Part shown: positions 32,289 to 40,581 of the stretch, one piece after another
How positions within the stretch are numbered: position 1 is the first letter of the stretch
Layout: every line of letters starts with the position of its first letter
DNA from: an uncultured Bacteroidales bacterium
GTDB taxonomy: Bacteria; Bacteroidota; Bacteroidia; Bacteroidales; Bacteroidaceae
DNA: 41,445 bases
Assembly (NCBI GenBank): GCA_902802285.1
Contig: CADCLI010000009.1
Location: 1-41,445, forward strand
Direction of reading: 5' to 3'
The notes under the pieces: model-generated
Seen by the model: the letters and a program-made list of their open reading frames with translations, nothing else
What the model was told of the DNA's origin: nothing
Databases searched by the model: none
Made by a program: the position numbers and the translations under genes

Positions 32289-32860
32289 TTTAGCCGGCCA
32301 AAATCATTCCAGCCGGACTGGAGTTTGCCGTTGTGGGTGTCTATGATCAGTTTTTCCAGAGTCTTTTGGGCGTATTCGGGGCGGTTGGTGTGCTGATAGT
32401 GCTGGATTCGGTCGGCTTTTATGCGTTTGTAGGCTTCGGGGAATGACTGCCAATTCATCCACGCTTGCTTATCGGCCCTGATGGCATCGAGCAACCAGTC
32501 TTCAAAGACAAACAGCGCGGGGTCCAAATCAGGTGCTACAGCCAGTCCGGCGGGGGTCATTTCTCCAAGCCGAACAAGCCTCCTGCAGCGCTCCAGATTC
32601 TGCTCGCACCAGTTGCTGTGTTTGAGTCGCGGGGTGAAATGCTGGATGGGTTTGCCGTCATCGATACGCTTCATGGTGCTGTCAATCCAGCCAAAGCAGA
32701 GCGCCACCTCGACGGCGTCCACGTATCGGACCACACCTGGGCAATCGGCCTCCGCCCGGTTTATGCGCAGCCAGAAATCACTCACTTTGTCGTGATTCTT
32801 CTCATACCACCGATACAACTCCGCGCGTGTATGAATGTCAAGCAGATTGGTTACCTCCAT
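32285..32860 (-). CDS. YdeI/OmpD-associated family protein
   Basis: The sequence has ELYRWYEKNHDKVSDFWLRI, VDAVEVALCFGWIDSTMKRI, QHFTPRLKHSNWCEQNLERC and FPEAYKRIKADRIQHYQHTN. This is the YdeI/OmpD-associated pattern (about 190 residues, soluble, linked in some reports to stress or bacteriocin protection; mechanism unclear). No signal peptide. Its stop codon is in the REP-like cluster downstream, and another REP-like pair lies 15 bases upstream of its start, so it is boxed in by repeats. Confidence 0.85.
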   Translation of the reverse strand: MEVTNLLDIHTRAELYRWYEKNHDKVSDFWLRINRAEADCPGVVRYVDAVEVALCFGWIDSTMKRIDDGKPIQHFTPRLKHSNWCEQNLERCRRLVRLGEMTPAGLAVAPDLDPALFVFEDWLLDAIRADKQAWMNWQSFPEAYKRIKADRIQHYQHTNRPEYAQKTLEKLIIDTHNGKLQSGWNDFGRLK

Positions 32861-32875
32861 AACATAAGCTCAAAA

Positions 32876-32940
32876 GTGACGCAAAGTTAAACGACCCCAA
32901 TGCGTCAAAGTGACGCATTCCTAAACGACCCCTTTGCGGC
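32876..32940. repeat. Paired REP-like elements overlapping the MATE gene end
   Basis: GTGACGCAAAGTTAAACGACC to TGCGTCA, then GTGACGCATTCCTAAACGACC to CCCCTTTGCG. The second unit has lost its outermost arm bases and continues into the MATE gene, encoding its last residues. Confidence 0.85.
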
Positions 32941-34245
32941 GGAAAGGAGGATGGCGGACATGATGAGGGCCAGGACATCGGCCAGGTCAACCGCCAGCCA
33001 GACGCCATCAAGGCCCATGAACAGGGGCAGCACAAACACCGCTCCAAGCTCAAATACCAGCGTGCGCGCAAATGCCGCCAGTGCCGATACCAGCCCGTTG
33101 TTGAGCGCCGTAAAGTAAGCCGATACAAACATATTGATACCGCAGATCATGAAACTGAGCATATAAAGACGTATGGCATGTGCTGTAAGTGCCTTAAGCT
33201 CAACGTCATACCCAACAAATATCCCCGCCATGGGTCCGCTCAGCACCTCGGATAGCAAAGTCAGTATGGAGCCCGCCACAAACAAGAGTATCAGGCTTTT
33301 ACGCAGCAGCCGCTTAAGCTCTTCATGGTTCTGCGCCCCGTAATTGTAACTGATCACAGGCGCAATTGCCAGGTTGAACCCTATAAAGACCGATGCATAC
33401 ACAAACCCAATATACATAAGTATGCCGTAAACAGCCACGCCCTCCTCACCGATAAGACGCATCAGTTGCAGGTTATAACACATGCTGACTACACTCAAAG
33501 AAATGTTACCCACGTATTCCGACAGCCCGTTGGTGCAGACCTGCAGGATGCTCCGCCCGTTGGTGCGGGTACGCACAAACCGCAGATGTGTGGTGTTACG
33601 GCGCGATGAAAAATAGTACAGCGGATAGATGCCGCCCACAGCCATTCCCGCCGCGGTTGCGATTGCCGCTCCAGTGAGCCCCCAGTCCAGCACCACAATC
33701 AGCAGCGCATCGAGCACTATGTTTGTCAGGCCGCTTATTATGCTCAGCCGCATGCCCATCTGCGGTATCTCGGCCGTCATGTAGAGTGAGTGGAACGCCA
33801 TCTGAATCATGTAGAACGGCATTACCAGCAGCACTATGCGGCCGTAATGTACGCTGTACTCCAGCATTTGCCCATCGGCCCCCAACAGAGAGCAAATAGG
33901 TCTTATAAAAATATAGAACAGCACGGTTGCCGCCACACCCACCGCAAACAGCGTCTTGACCACCATGCTGAATGCCCGGCAGGCGCGCTCCCGGTCGCCC
34001 TGGCCCAGGATCATGGCCACATATGCGCTGCCGCCGGTTCCGAACATTAGTCCGATGGCGCCGGTAATCATAATGGCCGGCCAGATGAGGTTGAGGGCCG
34101 CAAACGGGGTGGTTCCGGTAAAGTTGGATACAAACAGCCCGTCCACGATGCTGTAGACCGATGTGGCCAGCATCATGAGTATGGACGGCACTGATGAGCG
34201 TATCATCCTGCGGTATCCGTAACTTCCCGATAGTTCAATCTTCAT
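32905..34245 (-). CDS. MATE-family multidrug/Na+ efflux transporter
   Basis: An inner-membrane antiporter of ~446 residues with about twelve hydrophobic segments. MATE features are SIVDGLFVSNFTGTTPFAAL near the N-terminus, GTGGSAYVAMILGQGD, and a second-half repeat including GFNLAIAPVISYNYGAQNHE. The C-terminus AKGSFRNASL is translated from a REP-like element instead of normal family sequence. The substrate cannot be predicted. It follows cobC by 23 bases but has no obvious part in cobalamin synthesis. Confidence 0.92.
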   Translation of the reverse strand: MKIELSGSYGYRRMIRSSVPSILMMLATSVYSIVDGLFVSNFTGTTPFAALNLIWPAIMITGAIGLMFGTGGSAYVAMILGQGDRERACRAFSMVVKTLFAVGVAATVLFYIFIRPICSLLGADGQMLEYSVHYGRIVLLVMPFYMIQMAFHSLYMTAEIPQMGMRLSIISGLTNIVLDALLIVVLDWGLTGAAIATAAGMAVGGIYPLYYFSSRRNTTHLRFVRTRTNGRSILQVCTNGLSEYVGNISLSVVSMCYNLQLMRLIGEEGVAVYGILMYIGFVYASVFIGFNLAIAPVISYNYGAQNHEELKRLLRKSLILLFVAGSILTLLSEVLSGPMAGIFVGYDVELKALTAHAIRLYMLSFMICGINMFVSAYFTALNNGLVSALAAFARTLVFELGAVFVLPLFMGLDGVWLAVDLADVLALIMSAILLSAAKGSFRNASL

Positions 34246-34257
34246 GATTTCAAGACA

Positions 34258-34273
34258 TCGTCTTTGCGTCAGA
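34258..34273. repeat. REP-like half-arm at the cobC stop
   Basis: ATCGTCTTTGCGTCAG, a single arm. On the minus strand its TGACGCAAAG supplies the stop codon of cobC. Confidence 0.5.
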
Positions 34274-34796
34274 TTTGGAGGGTGACCATTCCACCGAATG
34301 GAATGAGGTTCTCAAAGGCGTGGCGCAGGTCGCACAGTCCGGCATAGACGCGGGCGCAGGCCAGCACTCCACCATGCGCAAATATCAGTACGTTGTCAAG
34401 TTCTTTCTTTTTCAGCTCATCCATGAATTCCGATACGCGCTGATACATCTCGCGGAAAGACTCCCCGCCTGGTATGGGCGCATCCACAAAATTATCGAAC
34501 CACTCCTTGATATAAGGATCGTCAATCTCATCGTAACGGAGCATCTCCCACCTGCCGAAATTGAGCTCCTTGAGGCGGTTGTCCAGACGCGGTGTCCTAA
34601 AACCGCAAAAGTCTGCCAGAATGCGGCAACGGGATAACGGGCTGCTGTAGACGGCATCAAACTTAATGTCCGGAATTGTATCCTTAACAGCCTGTGCCTC
34701 AACTTTAAAGGTCTCCTTAAGAGGAACATCGGTCTGGCCGTAGCAGGTGCCTTGCGGAACATCGGGGGCAGTGTGTCGGACAATGTAGAGATTCAT
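34269..34796 (-). CDS. cobC: Alpha-ribazole phosphatase (histidine phosphatase family)
   Basis: It removes the phosphate from alpha-ribazole 5'-phosphate (or adenosylcobalamin 5'-phosphate) late in cobalamin assembly. The histidine-phosphatase signature IVRHTAPDVPQGTCYGQTD is at the N-terminus, YSSPLSRCRILAD follows, LKELNFGRWE gives the catalytic acid region, and FAHGGVLA the second His. I use MNLYIVRH at 34796 (175 residues), overlapping the cobS stop by four bases; a longer frame to 34889 lies inside cobS. The stop TGA comes from a REP-like half-arm. Confidence 0.88.
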   Translation of the reverse strand: MNLYIVRHTAPDVPQGTCYGQTDVPLKETFKVEAQAVKDTIPDIKFDAVYSSPLSRCRILADFCGFRTPRLDNRLKELNFGRWEMLRYDEIDDPYIKEWFDNFVDAPIPGGESFREMYQRVSEFMDELKKKELDNVLIFAHGGVLACARVYAGLCDLRHAFENLIPFGGMVTLQI

Positions 34797-35563
34797 ATGA
34801 TTGCAGTTACAAGTCGGAATGTGAGTTCGGTGATGAGCGCCATAGCGCCGCAGCAGTCGCCGGTGTAGCCACCGATTTTTTTCTTGCACAGCAGTACCAG
34901 TAGCATGAAAACCAGAACCGGAACTACGGCCACGATGCAGATTCTCAGATAGTGAGACAGCCAGGAACCGCCTGCGCCCGAATAAAACAGCAGGCCGATG
35001 GCCAGGACTCCGGAGATGATTGTAAGTATTTCTTCAGTCGCAGACGGGTGCTGATATACGGTGCGGTTCTTGCTCTCCTGCTCAGGGCGCGCATAAGGCA
35101 GGAACCAAACCACATGGCTGCTTACACATTTGCTGAATACATCGGATGAAACAATTATCACCGGAATGTACTGAGGCTGTATCCCCGCCAGAACAACAAA
35201 CGATAGCAGGAAATAAAATATGAGTCCGATGACCCCGTAAGTGCCGATATGGGAATCCTTCATGATGCGCAGGGTGCTGTCGCGGTCAGTGCCGCCGCCG
35301 AATCCGTCCATGAAATCGGCCAGCCCGTCCTCATGCAGCGCTCCCATCAGCAGGACTCTGACCAGCAGTGCCATAACGATGGCGATCTCGGCTATTGCAA
35401 CCTTGTATACAAGCCAGAAGGTGAGTGCCGAAAGCCCGCCTGTAAGCCATCCGCATACGCTCCACCAGCCGGTAACATGGCGGAAACTGTCGGCCGGCAC
35501 CTGCCTGATCCTGTGGAACGGCAGGCGGGTAAAGAACATAAGGGCTGCCAGTAAGTTATTCAT
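34793..35563 (-). CDS. cobS: Adenosylcobinamide-GDP ribazoletransferase (cobalamin synthase)
   Basis: This inner-membrane enzyme joins adenosylcobinamide-GDP to alpha-ribazole. Signature stretches are FFTRLPF at the start, GALHEDGLADFMDGFGGGTD near 75-93 (metal and substrate binding), SHIGTYGVIGLIFYFLLSF and a C-terminal IGGYTGDCCGAM. Several membrane segments are evident and 256 residues is normal. Its ATG shares the last A of the cobT stop (TGATG), and it overlaps cobC by four bases, so cobU-T-S-C are translationally coupled. Confidence 0.95.
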   Translation of the reverse strand: MNNLLAALMFFTRLPFHRIRQVPADSFRHVTGWWSVCGWLTGGLSALTFWLVYKVAIAEIAIVMALLVRVLLMGALHEDGLADFMDGFGGGTDRDSTLRIMKDSHIGTYGVIGLIFYFLLSFVVLAGIQPQYIPVIIVSSDVFSKCVSSHVVWFLPYARPEQESKNRTVYQHPSATEEILTIISGVLAIGLLFYSGAGGSWLSHYLRICIVAVVPVLVFMLLVLLCKKKIGGYTGDCCGAMALITELTFRLVTAII

Positions 35564-36618
35564 CAGAAGTATTTTGTGACGGACGCTTTCCTGAAAGAGT
35601 CCATCTGGTTAATCATATTGACGGCGGACTGTACGATGGGATAAGCGCAGACGGCGCCGGAGCCTTCGCCCAGACGCAGGTCCAGGTGGAGCAGGGGCCG
35701 TGCGTTCATGCTCTGCAGCAGCAGCTTATGCCCGCTCTCATCGCCCTGATGGCCAAAGATTGCATAATCCAGCACATCGGGGCAGAGCTTTGATGCGGCC
35801 AGCATGCAGGCGCTCATAATGAATCCGTCCACCAGTATGACCATGCGGAGACTGGCCGCACGCAGCATGGCACCAACGGCCATTGCCATCTCCAGACCGC
35901 CAAAGTAGCACAGTATATCCTTTATGGAGTAAGTCTTGTTATCTGTCTTGAACTTTCTGACCGCCGCACTCAGCACCTCCAGCTTGTGGCTCACGCCCTT
36001 GCCGTCCAGTCCGGCGCCGGCGCCGATGCACTGCGCCAGCGGAATTCCTGCCAGCAGATTCATCCATACGGATGATGCCGAAGTGTTGCCGCAGCCCATC
36101 TCGCCAAAGCTTATCACGTTACAGCCGTCGGAGTGAGCCATATCCACGCATTTGGCGCCGCGCTCCAGGCAGAGCTCAAATTCATCGGGAGTGATTGCGG
36201 CCTCCACCGAGAAATCACGCGTGCCCTTGCGCACCTTCATATCGATGATGCCGCTGCTGTAGTCCATATCGTGGTCAATGCCCGCATCCACGACCATCAG
36301 CCTGAAACCGTGCTGCCGGCATAGGAAACTGATGCCCGCGCCGCCCTGCAGAAAGTGGTAAGACTGTTGCCAGGTGACCTCCTTGGGCGATACGCTCACG
36401 CCCTGCGCCAGTATGCCGTGGTCGGCCGCAAAGAGTATGTTGCAGGGATTCCTTAGCTCCGGACTCAGGGTGTGCTGTATCATGCAGACCTGCGCTGCCA
36501 GTGATTCCAGACGTCCCAAAGCCCCCTTGGGTTTGGTCAGGTTGTCTATCTTGTCAAGGACCTGCGCCCGGAACTCCGCATCGGCTGTGGATTGTATATT
36601 GAATTGCATATCTGTCAT
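35563..36618 (-). CDS. cobT: Nicotinate-nucleotide--dimethylbenzimidazole phosphoribosyltransferase
   Basis: It activates the lower-ligand base as alpha-ribazole phosphate using nicotinate mononucleotide. Visible motifs: [12 protein letters not shown] near residue 30, [43 protein letters not shown] and [16 protein letters not shown], with the catalytic Glu in GEGSGA. At 351 residues it is full length. The ATG at 36618 overlaps the cobU stop by four bases (ATGA), which decides this start over the Met three codons later. Confidence 0.95.
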   Translation of the reverse strand: MTDMQFNIQSTADAEFRAQVLDKIDNLTKPKGALGRLESLAAQVCMIQHTLSPELRNPCNILFAADHGILAQGVSVSPKEVTWQQSYHFLQGGAGISFLCRQHGFRLMVVDAGIDHDMDYSSGIIDMKVRKGTRDFSVEAAITPDEFELCLERGAKCVDMAHSDGCNVISFGEMGCGNTSASSVWMNLLAGIPLAQCIGAGAGLDGKGVSHKLEVLSAAVRKFKTDNKTYSIKDILCYFGGLEMAMAVGAMLRAASLRMVILVDGFIMSACMLAASKLCPDVLDYAIFGHQGDESGHKLLLQSMNARPLLHLDLRLGEGSGAVCAYPIVQSAVNMINQMDSFRKASVTKYF

Positions 36619-37145
36619 TTGATTTTTACGGGGATTCCGCTCACCATAAGCGTTACCTCATCGGCTCTGGAAGCGATGTATTGGTTTACCCAGCCCTGGA
36701 GGTCGGTAAAACGGCGCTGCTGCGTGTTGGCCGATACGCCTCCCATTCCTATCTCATTGGTTACGAATATGAAAGTTGCGTCCTGTGAGGTAAAGCGGTC
36801 AAACTCTTTCTCAAGGTCCTGCAGGCACTCACTGACCCAGTTCAGGTCCTGGTCGGCACGCTGCAGGTCGCGGTAAAAGAAATTGGTGCACCACAGTGTT
36901 ACACAGTCAATTACCACCACGCGGCCGCTCAGGTCATGGCGGCTCAGCTGCAGCTCCTCCTCAATGTTGGTCCACTCCGGGCCGCGGCGCTCCCGATGCC
37001 GGCGCACCCGATTGCGGAACTCATCGTCCCACACCCGGGCTGTGGCCAGATACACGGGATTCGCACTCATCGAAAGTGCTGTCCTTTCGGCAAAAGCGCT
37101 CTTGCCTGACCTCTCGCCTCCGGTTATCAGTATTATCTTTCTCAT
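36615..37145 (-). CDS. cobU: Adenosylcobinamide kinase / adenosylcobinamide-phosphate guanylyltransferase
   Basis: This bifunctional enzyme phosphorylates adenosylcobinamide and adds GMP to it. The P-loop [12 protein letters not shown] is at residues ~8-19. [18 protein letters not shown] carries the guanylylated His, and [14 protein letters not shown] and [20 protein letters not shown] are family motifs. At 176 residues it is standard. It overlaps both neighbours by four bases (NUDIX upstream, cobT downstream). Confidence 0.95.
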   Translation of the reverse strand: MRKIILITGGERSGKSAFAERTALSMSANPVYLATARVWDDEFRNRVRRHRERRGPEWTNIEEELQLSRHDLSGRVVVIDCVTLWCTNFFYRDLQRADQDLNWVSECLQDLEKEFDRFTSQDATFIFVTNEIGMGGVSANTQQRRFTDLQGWVNQYIASRADEVTLMVSGIPVKIK

Positions 37146-37648
37146 AATGCAAAGAATCGCTTGTATTCAGACTCAAAGTTGGGCGTGAGTATGTTACGTC
37201 CCATGGCGTCCATTATCTCCTGCCTGGTCCAGAACCGGCCGCCGTCCAGCTCATCGGCACTGGGATTGACCGGTCCGTCATATATGGCCCGGAACACATA
37301 TACCAGCTCTTTCTCAACCTTACTCTCAAACACGTAGTGACCCATTGGGGTGGCATCGGGCACATTAATGCCCAGCTCCTCCATGACTTCACGACGGAAT
37401 GCCTGCTGGATGGTCTCACCGTATGATATGTGCCCTCCCACAGCGGTATCCCACTTGCCGGGCTGGATGGGTTTCCAGTCGGGGCGGCGCTGCAGGTAGA
37501 GTTCTCCTTTTGAGTTGAACAGGTGCAGATGCACCACGGGATGCAGCACCTTGCGGCCGTCATGCGCCTGTCCGCGCAGTATGCGGCCCAGCACGTTTCC
37601 CTGCTCATCAACAATAGGGAACAACTCGTTGTCATTATCACGATTCAT
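37142..37648 (-). CDS. NUDIX hydrolase (IPP-isomerase-like type)
   Basis: It carries a perfect NUDIX box: GHISYGETIQQAF followed by RREVMEELGI (G-x5-E-x7-REVMEELGI). KVLHPVVHLHLFNSKGELYL and QRRPDWKPIQPGKWDTAVGG place it in the IDI-like branch that hydrolyses nucleoside diphosphates or related substrates; the actual substrate is unknown. It leads the cobU-T-S-C operon and overlaps cobU by four bases, hinting at nucleotide housekeeping. The ATG at 37648 lies only five bases from a TATCTTTG element. Confidence 0.88.
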   Translation of the reverse strand: MNRDNDNELFPIVDEQGNVLGRILRGQAHDGRKVLHPVVHLHLFNSKGELYLQRRPDWKPIQPGKWDTAVGGHISYGETIQQAFRREVMEELGINVPDATPMGHYVFESKVEKELVYVFRAIYDGPVNPSADELDGGRFWTRQEIMDAMGRNILTPNFESEYKRFFAL

Positions 37649-37653
37649 TATTG

Positions 37654-37661
37654 CAAAGATA
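37654..37661 (-). promoter_or_regulatory. -7 promoter element of the NUDIX-cobUTSC operon
   Basis: Minus-strand TATCTTTG directly abutting the 84-bp tandem repeat. The expected transcript would be nearly leaderless. Confidence 0.45.
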
Positions 37662-37826
37662 GTGCAAGCCGAGAGGAGAAAAAAGGAGTTTACTCGTTTT
37701 TTATCCCGAGGCGCAGCCTATCTTCAAAGCGGAGCTTTAAATATAGTGCAAGCCGAGAGGAGAAAAAAGGAGTTTACTCGTTTTTTATCCCGAGGCGCAG
37801 CCTATCTTCAAAGCGCAGCTTTAAAG
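37659..37826. repeat. Two tandem copies of an 84-bp repeat
   Basis: Units 37659-37742 and 37743-37826 start ATAGTGCAAGCCGAGAGGAG and differ at one base (GCGGAG against GCGCAG). Each contains AAAAAAGGAGTTTACTCGTTTTTT, where GAGTTTACTC is an inverted repeat flanked by A and T runs, plus CCGAGAGG against CCCGAGG and GCAAGC-like ends. It occupies the divergent cob promoter region. The type resembles intergenic repeats of other Bacteroidales (from memory). Confidence 0.88.
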
Positions 37827-37837
37827 AACTATAAAAC

Positions 37838-37858
37838 GAAACGACCCTAATGCGTCAC
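37838..37858. repeat. REP-like half element upstream of cobJ
   Basis: AAACGACCCTAATGCGTCAC, one arm with core, no partner arm. It lies 17 bases before the cobJ -7 element. Confidence 0.7.
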
Positions 37859-37874
37859 GAAACAAAGAAATGAC

Positions 37875-37882
37875 TATTTTTG
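37875..37882 (+). promoter_or_regulatory. -7 promoter element of the cobJ operon
   Basis: TATTTTTG on the plus strand, 40 bases before the ATG at 37923. The short leader leaves no room for a cobalamin riboswitch. Confidence 0.5.
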
Positions 37883-37922
37883 TAAGAATATGTATTAGGG
37901 CATAATAGGTTTTTCTGATAAT

Positions 37923-39329
37923 ATGATTGAAGGAAAGATATATGTGGCCGGAATAGGACCCGGAAGTGAGTCCGATGTTACACCGGCGGTGGCGCAGGCC
38001 CTGCGTGAGTGCGATGTGGTAGTAGGCTACAAGTACTATTTCAGGTTTGTGGAGCAGTATCTGCGCCCCGGTACCGAGTGCGTTGATACCGGTATGAAAC
38101 GCGAGCGTGACCGCGCCCGTCAGGCGTTCGATCTGGCGGAGCAGGGTCGTAAGGTATGTGTGATAAGCTCCGGTGACTCAGGTATTTACGGCATGGCTCC
38201 GCTCATCTGGGAGATGTGTCGGGAACGTGGCAGTGAGATGGAGATTGAGGTACTGCCGGGCATCAGCGCTTTCCAGAAGGCGGCATCGTTGCTGGGGGCG
38301 CCCATCGGACATGATTTCTGCGTCATATCGCTGTCGGACCTGATGACTCCGTGGGAGTTGATTGAGAAACGCATCACTGCCGCGGCGCAGGCTGATTTTG
38401 TAACGGCAGTTTACAATCCCAAGAGCGTTGAGCGTTACTGGCAGCTGTATCGGCTTAAGGAGCTGTTCCTTAAGGAGCGCTCGGGTGATACGCCTGTGGG
38501 TTACGTACGCCAGGCCGGACGCGATGAGCAGCAGGTGACGGTAACCACGCTGGCCGGTTTTGACCCGGAGCAGGTGGATATGTTCACGGTTGTGATAATA
38601 GGCAACAGCCAGTCCTACAACTGGAACGGCACCATGATCACTCCGCGCGGGTATTACCGGGAGGAACAGGATGATAACGTTGGTGTAGGGCAGGAGATAA
38701 TGATAAGGAGTTTCCGTACTATCCAGGGGCTGCTCAAGCGCCGCGACTGGCCGCTGGGACACAAGTGGGCGCTTCTGCACGCCATCCATACCACTGCCGA
38801 TTTTGAGATGGAGGATATCCTCTACACAGACCCTGATGCGGTGGAGTCGCTGTACGGAAAGTTCCGTGACGGCTCTTTGAAGACTATCGTTACCGATGTG
38901 ACGATGGCGGCATCGGGCATACGTAAAGGCGCATTGGAGCGTCTGGGAGTGGAGGTTAAGTGCTACCTGTCCGATGAGCGCACCGCCATGGTGGCCCGTG
39001 ATAAGGGCATAACCCGTACGCAGGCCGGCATACGTCTGGCTGTCGATGAACATCCCGATGCGCTGTTTGTCTTTGGCAACGCGCCCACCGCGCTGATGGA
39101 GCTCTGTGATCTTATCCGCAAGGGTAAGGCTCAGCCCGCAGGCGTGATTGCCGCACCCGTGGGATTTGTACATGTTCGTGAGAGCAAGTATATGGTAAAG
39201 CCGTTTACAGGCATACCAAAAATTATTGTCGAGGGCCGGAAAGGAGGCAGTAACCTGGCAGCAACCCTGACCAACGCCATCCTTACCTTTGATGACGCCG
39301 CCCAGCTAAAACCCGGTCGCGATGTTTAA
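37923..39329 (+). CDS. cobJ-cobH: Fused precorrin-3B C17-methyltransferase and precorrin-8X methylmutase
   Basis: Residues 1-~240 are CobJ/CbiH, the ring-contracting methyltransferase: YVAGIGPGSESDVTPA, VISSGDSGIYGMA, VLPGISAFQKAASLLGAP, FVTAVYNPKS. Residues ~270-460 are CobH/CbiC, which moves the methyl group to form hydrogenobyrinate or cobyrinate: HAIHTTADFEMEDILYT, TDVTMAASGIRKGALERLGV, ALFVFGNAPTALMEL, APVGFVHVRESKY and EGRKGGSNLAATLTNAIL. It is the first gene of the plus-strand cob operon. Its stop overlaps the cobL ATG in ATGTTTAA. Confidence 0.95.
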   Translation: MIEGKIYVAGIGPGSESDVTPAVAQALRECDVVVGYKYYFRFVEQYLRPGTECVDTGMKRERDRARQAFDLAEQGRKVCVISSGDSGIYGMAPLIWEMCRERGSEMEIEVLPGISAFQKAASLLGAPIGHDFCVISLSDLMTPWELIEKRITAAAQADFVTAVYNPKSVERYWQLYRLKELFLKERSGDTPVGYVRQAGRDEQQVTVTTLAGFDPEQVDMFTVVIIGNSQSYNWNGTMITPRGYYREEQDDNVGVGQEIMIRSFRTIQGLLKRRDWPLGHKWALLHAIHTTADFEMEDILYTDPDAVESLYGKFRDGSLKTIVTDVTMAASGIRKGALERLGVEVKCYLSDERTAMVARDKGITRTQAGIRLAVDEHPDALFVFGNAPTALMELCDLIRKGKAQPAGVIAAPVGFVHVRESKYMVKPFTGIPKIIVEGRKGGSNLAATLTNAILTFDDAAQLKPGRDV

Positions 39330-40581
39330 AAATGACGCAAAACGCGCTCGGCCCGAAGGGGCGCTTTTACCAAGCGAAGCGACTAAAAGAAACGACCCCT
39401 TTGCGTCGTTTTTGATCATTGGCATAAGCGACAACCCTGAGCAGGAGCTCAGTAAGGAGGCGCTGGAGGCTATTGCACGCGGAAAGGTGTTCTCAGGCGG
39501 CAAGCGTCACTACGAGCTCATTAAGAGCCGTCTGCCGCAGGGCGCCAGGTGGATTGATATTACAGTTCCGCTGTCTGATGTATTCAAGCAGTACAAAGGG
39601 CACCGGGAGATTGTGGTGTTTGCATCGGGCGACCCTCTCTTCTACGGATTTGCCGCAACCCTGCAGCGTGAGTTTCCCGATGCACGGATTGAGGTCTATC
39701 CCTGGTTCAACTCACTGCAGATGCTGGCTCACCGTATGCTGCTGCCGTATCAGGATATGCGCGCCGTATCCCTGACCGGCCGCGCCTGGAAGGATTTTGA
39801 GAACGCCCTGATACGCGGAGAGAAGCTGATAGGGGTGTTGACCGATAAGACCCTCACGCCACGGGCCATTGCCGCCATGATGCAGGAGTACGGCTATGAC
39901 AACTACAGCATAACCATAGGCGAATGCATGGGCAATCCGGATCATGAGAAGGTAACCACCATGACCGTAGCCCAGGCAATGTTTTACGATGCCGCTCAGC
40001 CCAACTGCCTGATACTGCAGCAGGCAGAGAGCCGCGGACGTCTGTTCGGAATCCCTTGCGAGCGTTTTGATCTGCTGGACGGCCGCGTCAATATGATAAC
40101 CAAGATGCCCATCCGCCTGGCCACGCTGGCAGCGCTTGAGTTGGGCCGGCGCCGTTCATTCTGGGACATAGGTTTCTGCACCGGGTCAGTATCCATCGAG
40201 GCCCGCCTGCAGTTTCCGCACCTGGATATAACCGCCTTTGAGAAACGCCCGCAGGGCCGCGACCTGCTGCTTGCCAACAGCCGCCGCTTCGGCGCTCCCG
40301 GCATAAACGGCGTGATAGCTGATTTCATGGAGATTGATCCCAATCTGTATCCTGCCCCCGATGCCGTATTCATAGGCGGTCACGGCGGTCACATGAAAGA
40401 GATTCTGGAGACTATAAATCAAGTACTTATACCCGGCGGAACGATAGTATTCAATTCCGTGTCCGATGAGAGCGCGGCCGCATTCCGTCAGGGGATAGAA
40501 CGTATTGGCCGCAGAGTGACCGGCTGTACCCGAATAGCGGTCGATGAACATAACCCAATCCTGATAATGAAAGCAGAATGA
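39322..40581 (+). CDS. cobL: Precorrin-6Y methyltransferase (CbiE-CbiT fusion)
   Basis: It methylates C5 and C15 and decarboxylates the ring. The CbiE part begins LIIGISDNPEQELSKEALEA and has GKVFSGGKRHYELI, VVFASGDPLFYGFAATL and YPWFNSLQMLAHR. The CbiT part has FWDIGFCTGSVSIEA (SAM site) and VFIGGHGGHMKEILE. The ATG at 39322 overlaps the cobJ-cobH stop (ATGTTTAA), but the first ~30 residues (DAKRARPEGALLPSEATK, NDPFASF) are translated from a REP-like repeat. Native sequence resumes at LIIGIS. A TTG at 39412 is the only start after the repeat. Confidence 0.93.
   Translation: MFKNDAKRARPEGALLPSEATKRNDPFASFLIIGISDNPEQELSKEALEAIARGKVFSGGKRHYELIKSRLPQGARWIDITVPLSDVFKQYKGHREIVVFASGDPLFYGFAATLQREFPDARIEVYPWFNSLQMLAHRMLLPYQDMRAVSLTGRAWKDFENALIRGEKLIGVLTDKTLTPRAIAAMMQEYGYDNYSITIGECMGNPDHEKVTTMTVAQAMFYDAAQPNCLILQQAESRGRLFGIPCERFDLLDGRVNMITKMPIRLATLAALELGRRRSFWDIGFCTGSVSIEARLQFPHLDITAFEKRPQGRDLLLANSRRFGAPGINGVIADFMEIDPNLYPAPDAVFIGGHGGHMKEILETINQVLIPGGTIVFNSVSDESAAAFRQGIERIGRRVTGCTRIAVDEHNPILIMKAE
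39332..39408. repeat. REP-like element with 45-bp insert, inside the cobL coding start
   Basis: Outer arms ATGACGCAAAACG and AAACGACCCCTTTGCGTC are separated by an extra stretch holding GCGCTCGGCCCGAAGGGGCGC and AAGCGAAGCGACT. It is the longest and most divergent copy and is in frame with cobL. Confidence 0.8.

Noticed and set aside
37840..37922. Cobalamin riboswitch upstream of cobJ
   Set aside because: The leader after the -7 element is only ~35-40 bases and lacks a B12-box-like stretch; the rest of the gap is repeats.
38885..38894. TATCGTTACC match in cobJ-cobH
   Set aside because: Coding sequence (TIVTDVT region) with no TATAAT-like partner.
38178..39173. Long minus-strand frame opposite cobJ-cobH
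   Set aside because: A shadow of the plus-strand gene with high GC; no family features.
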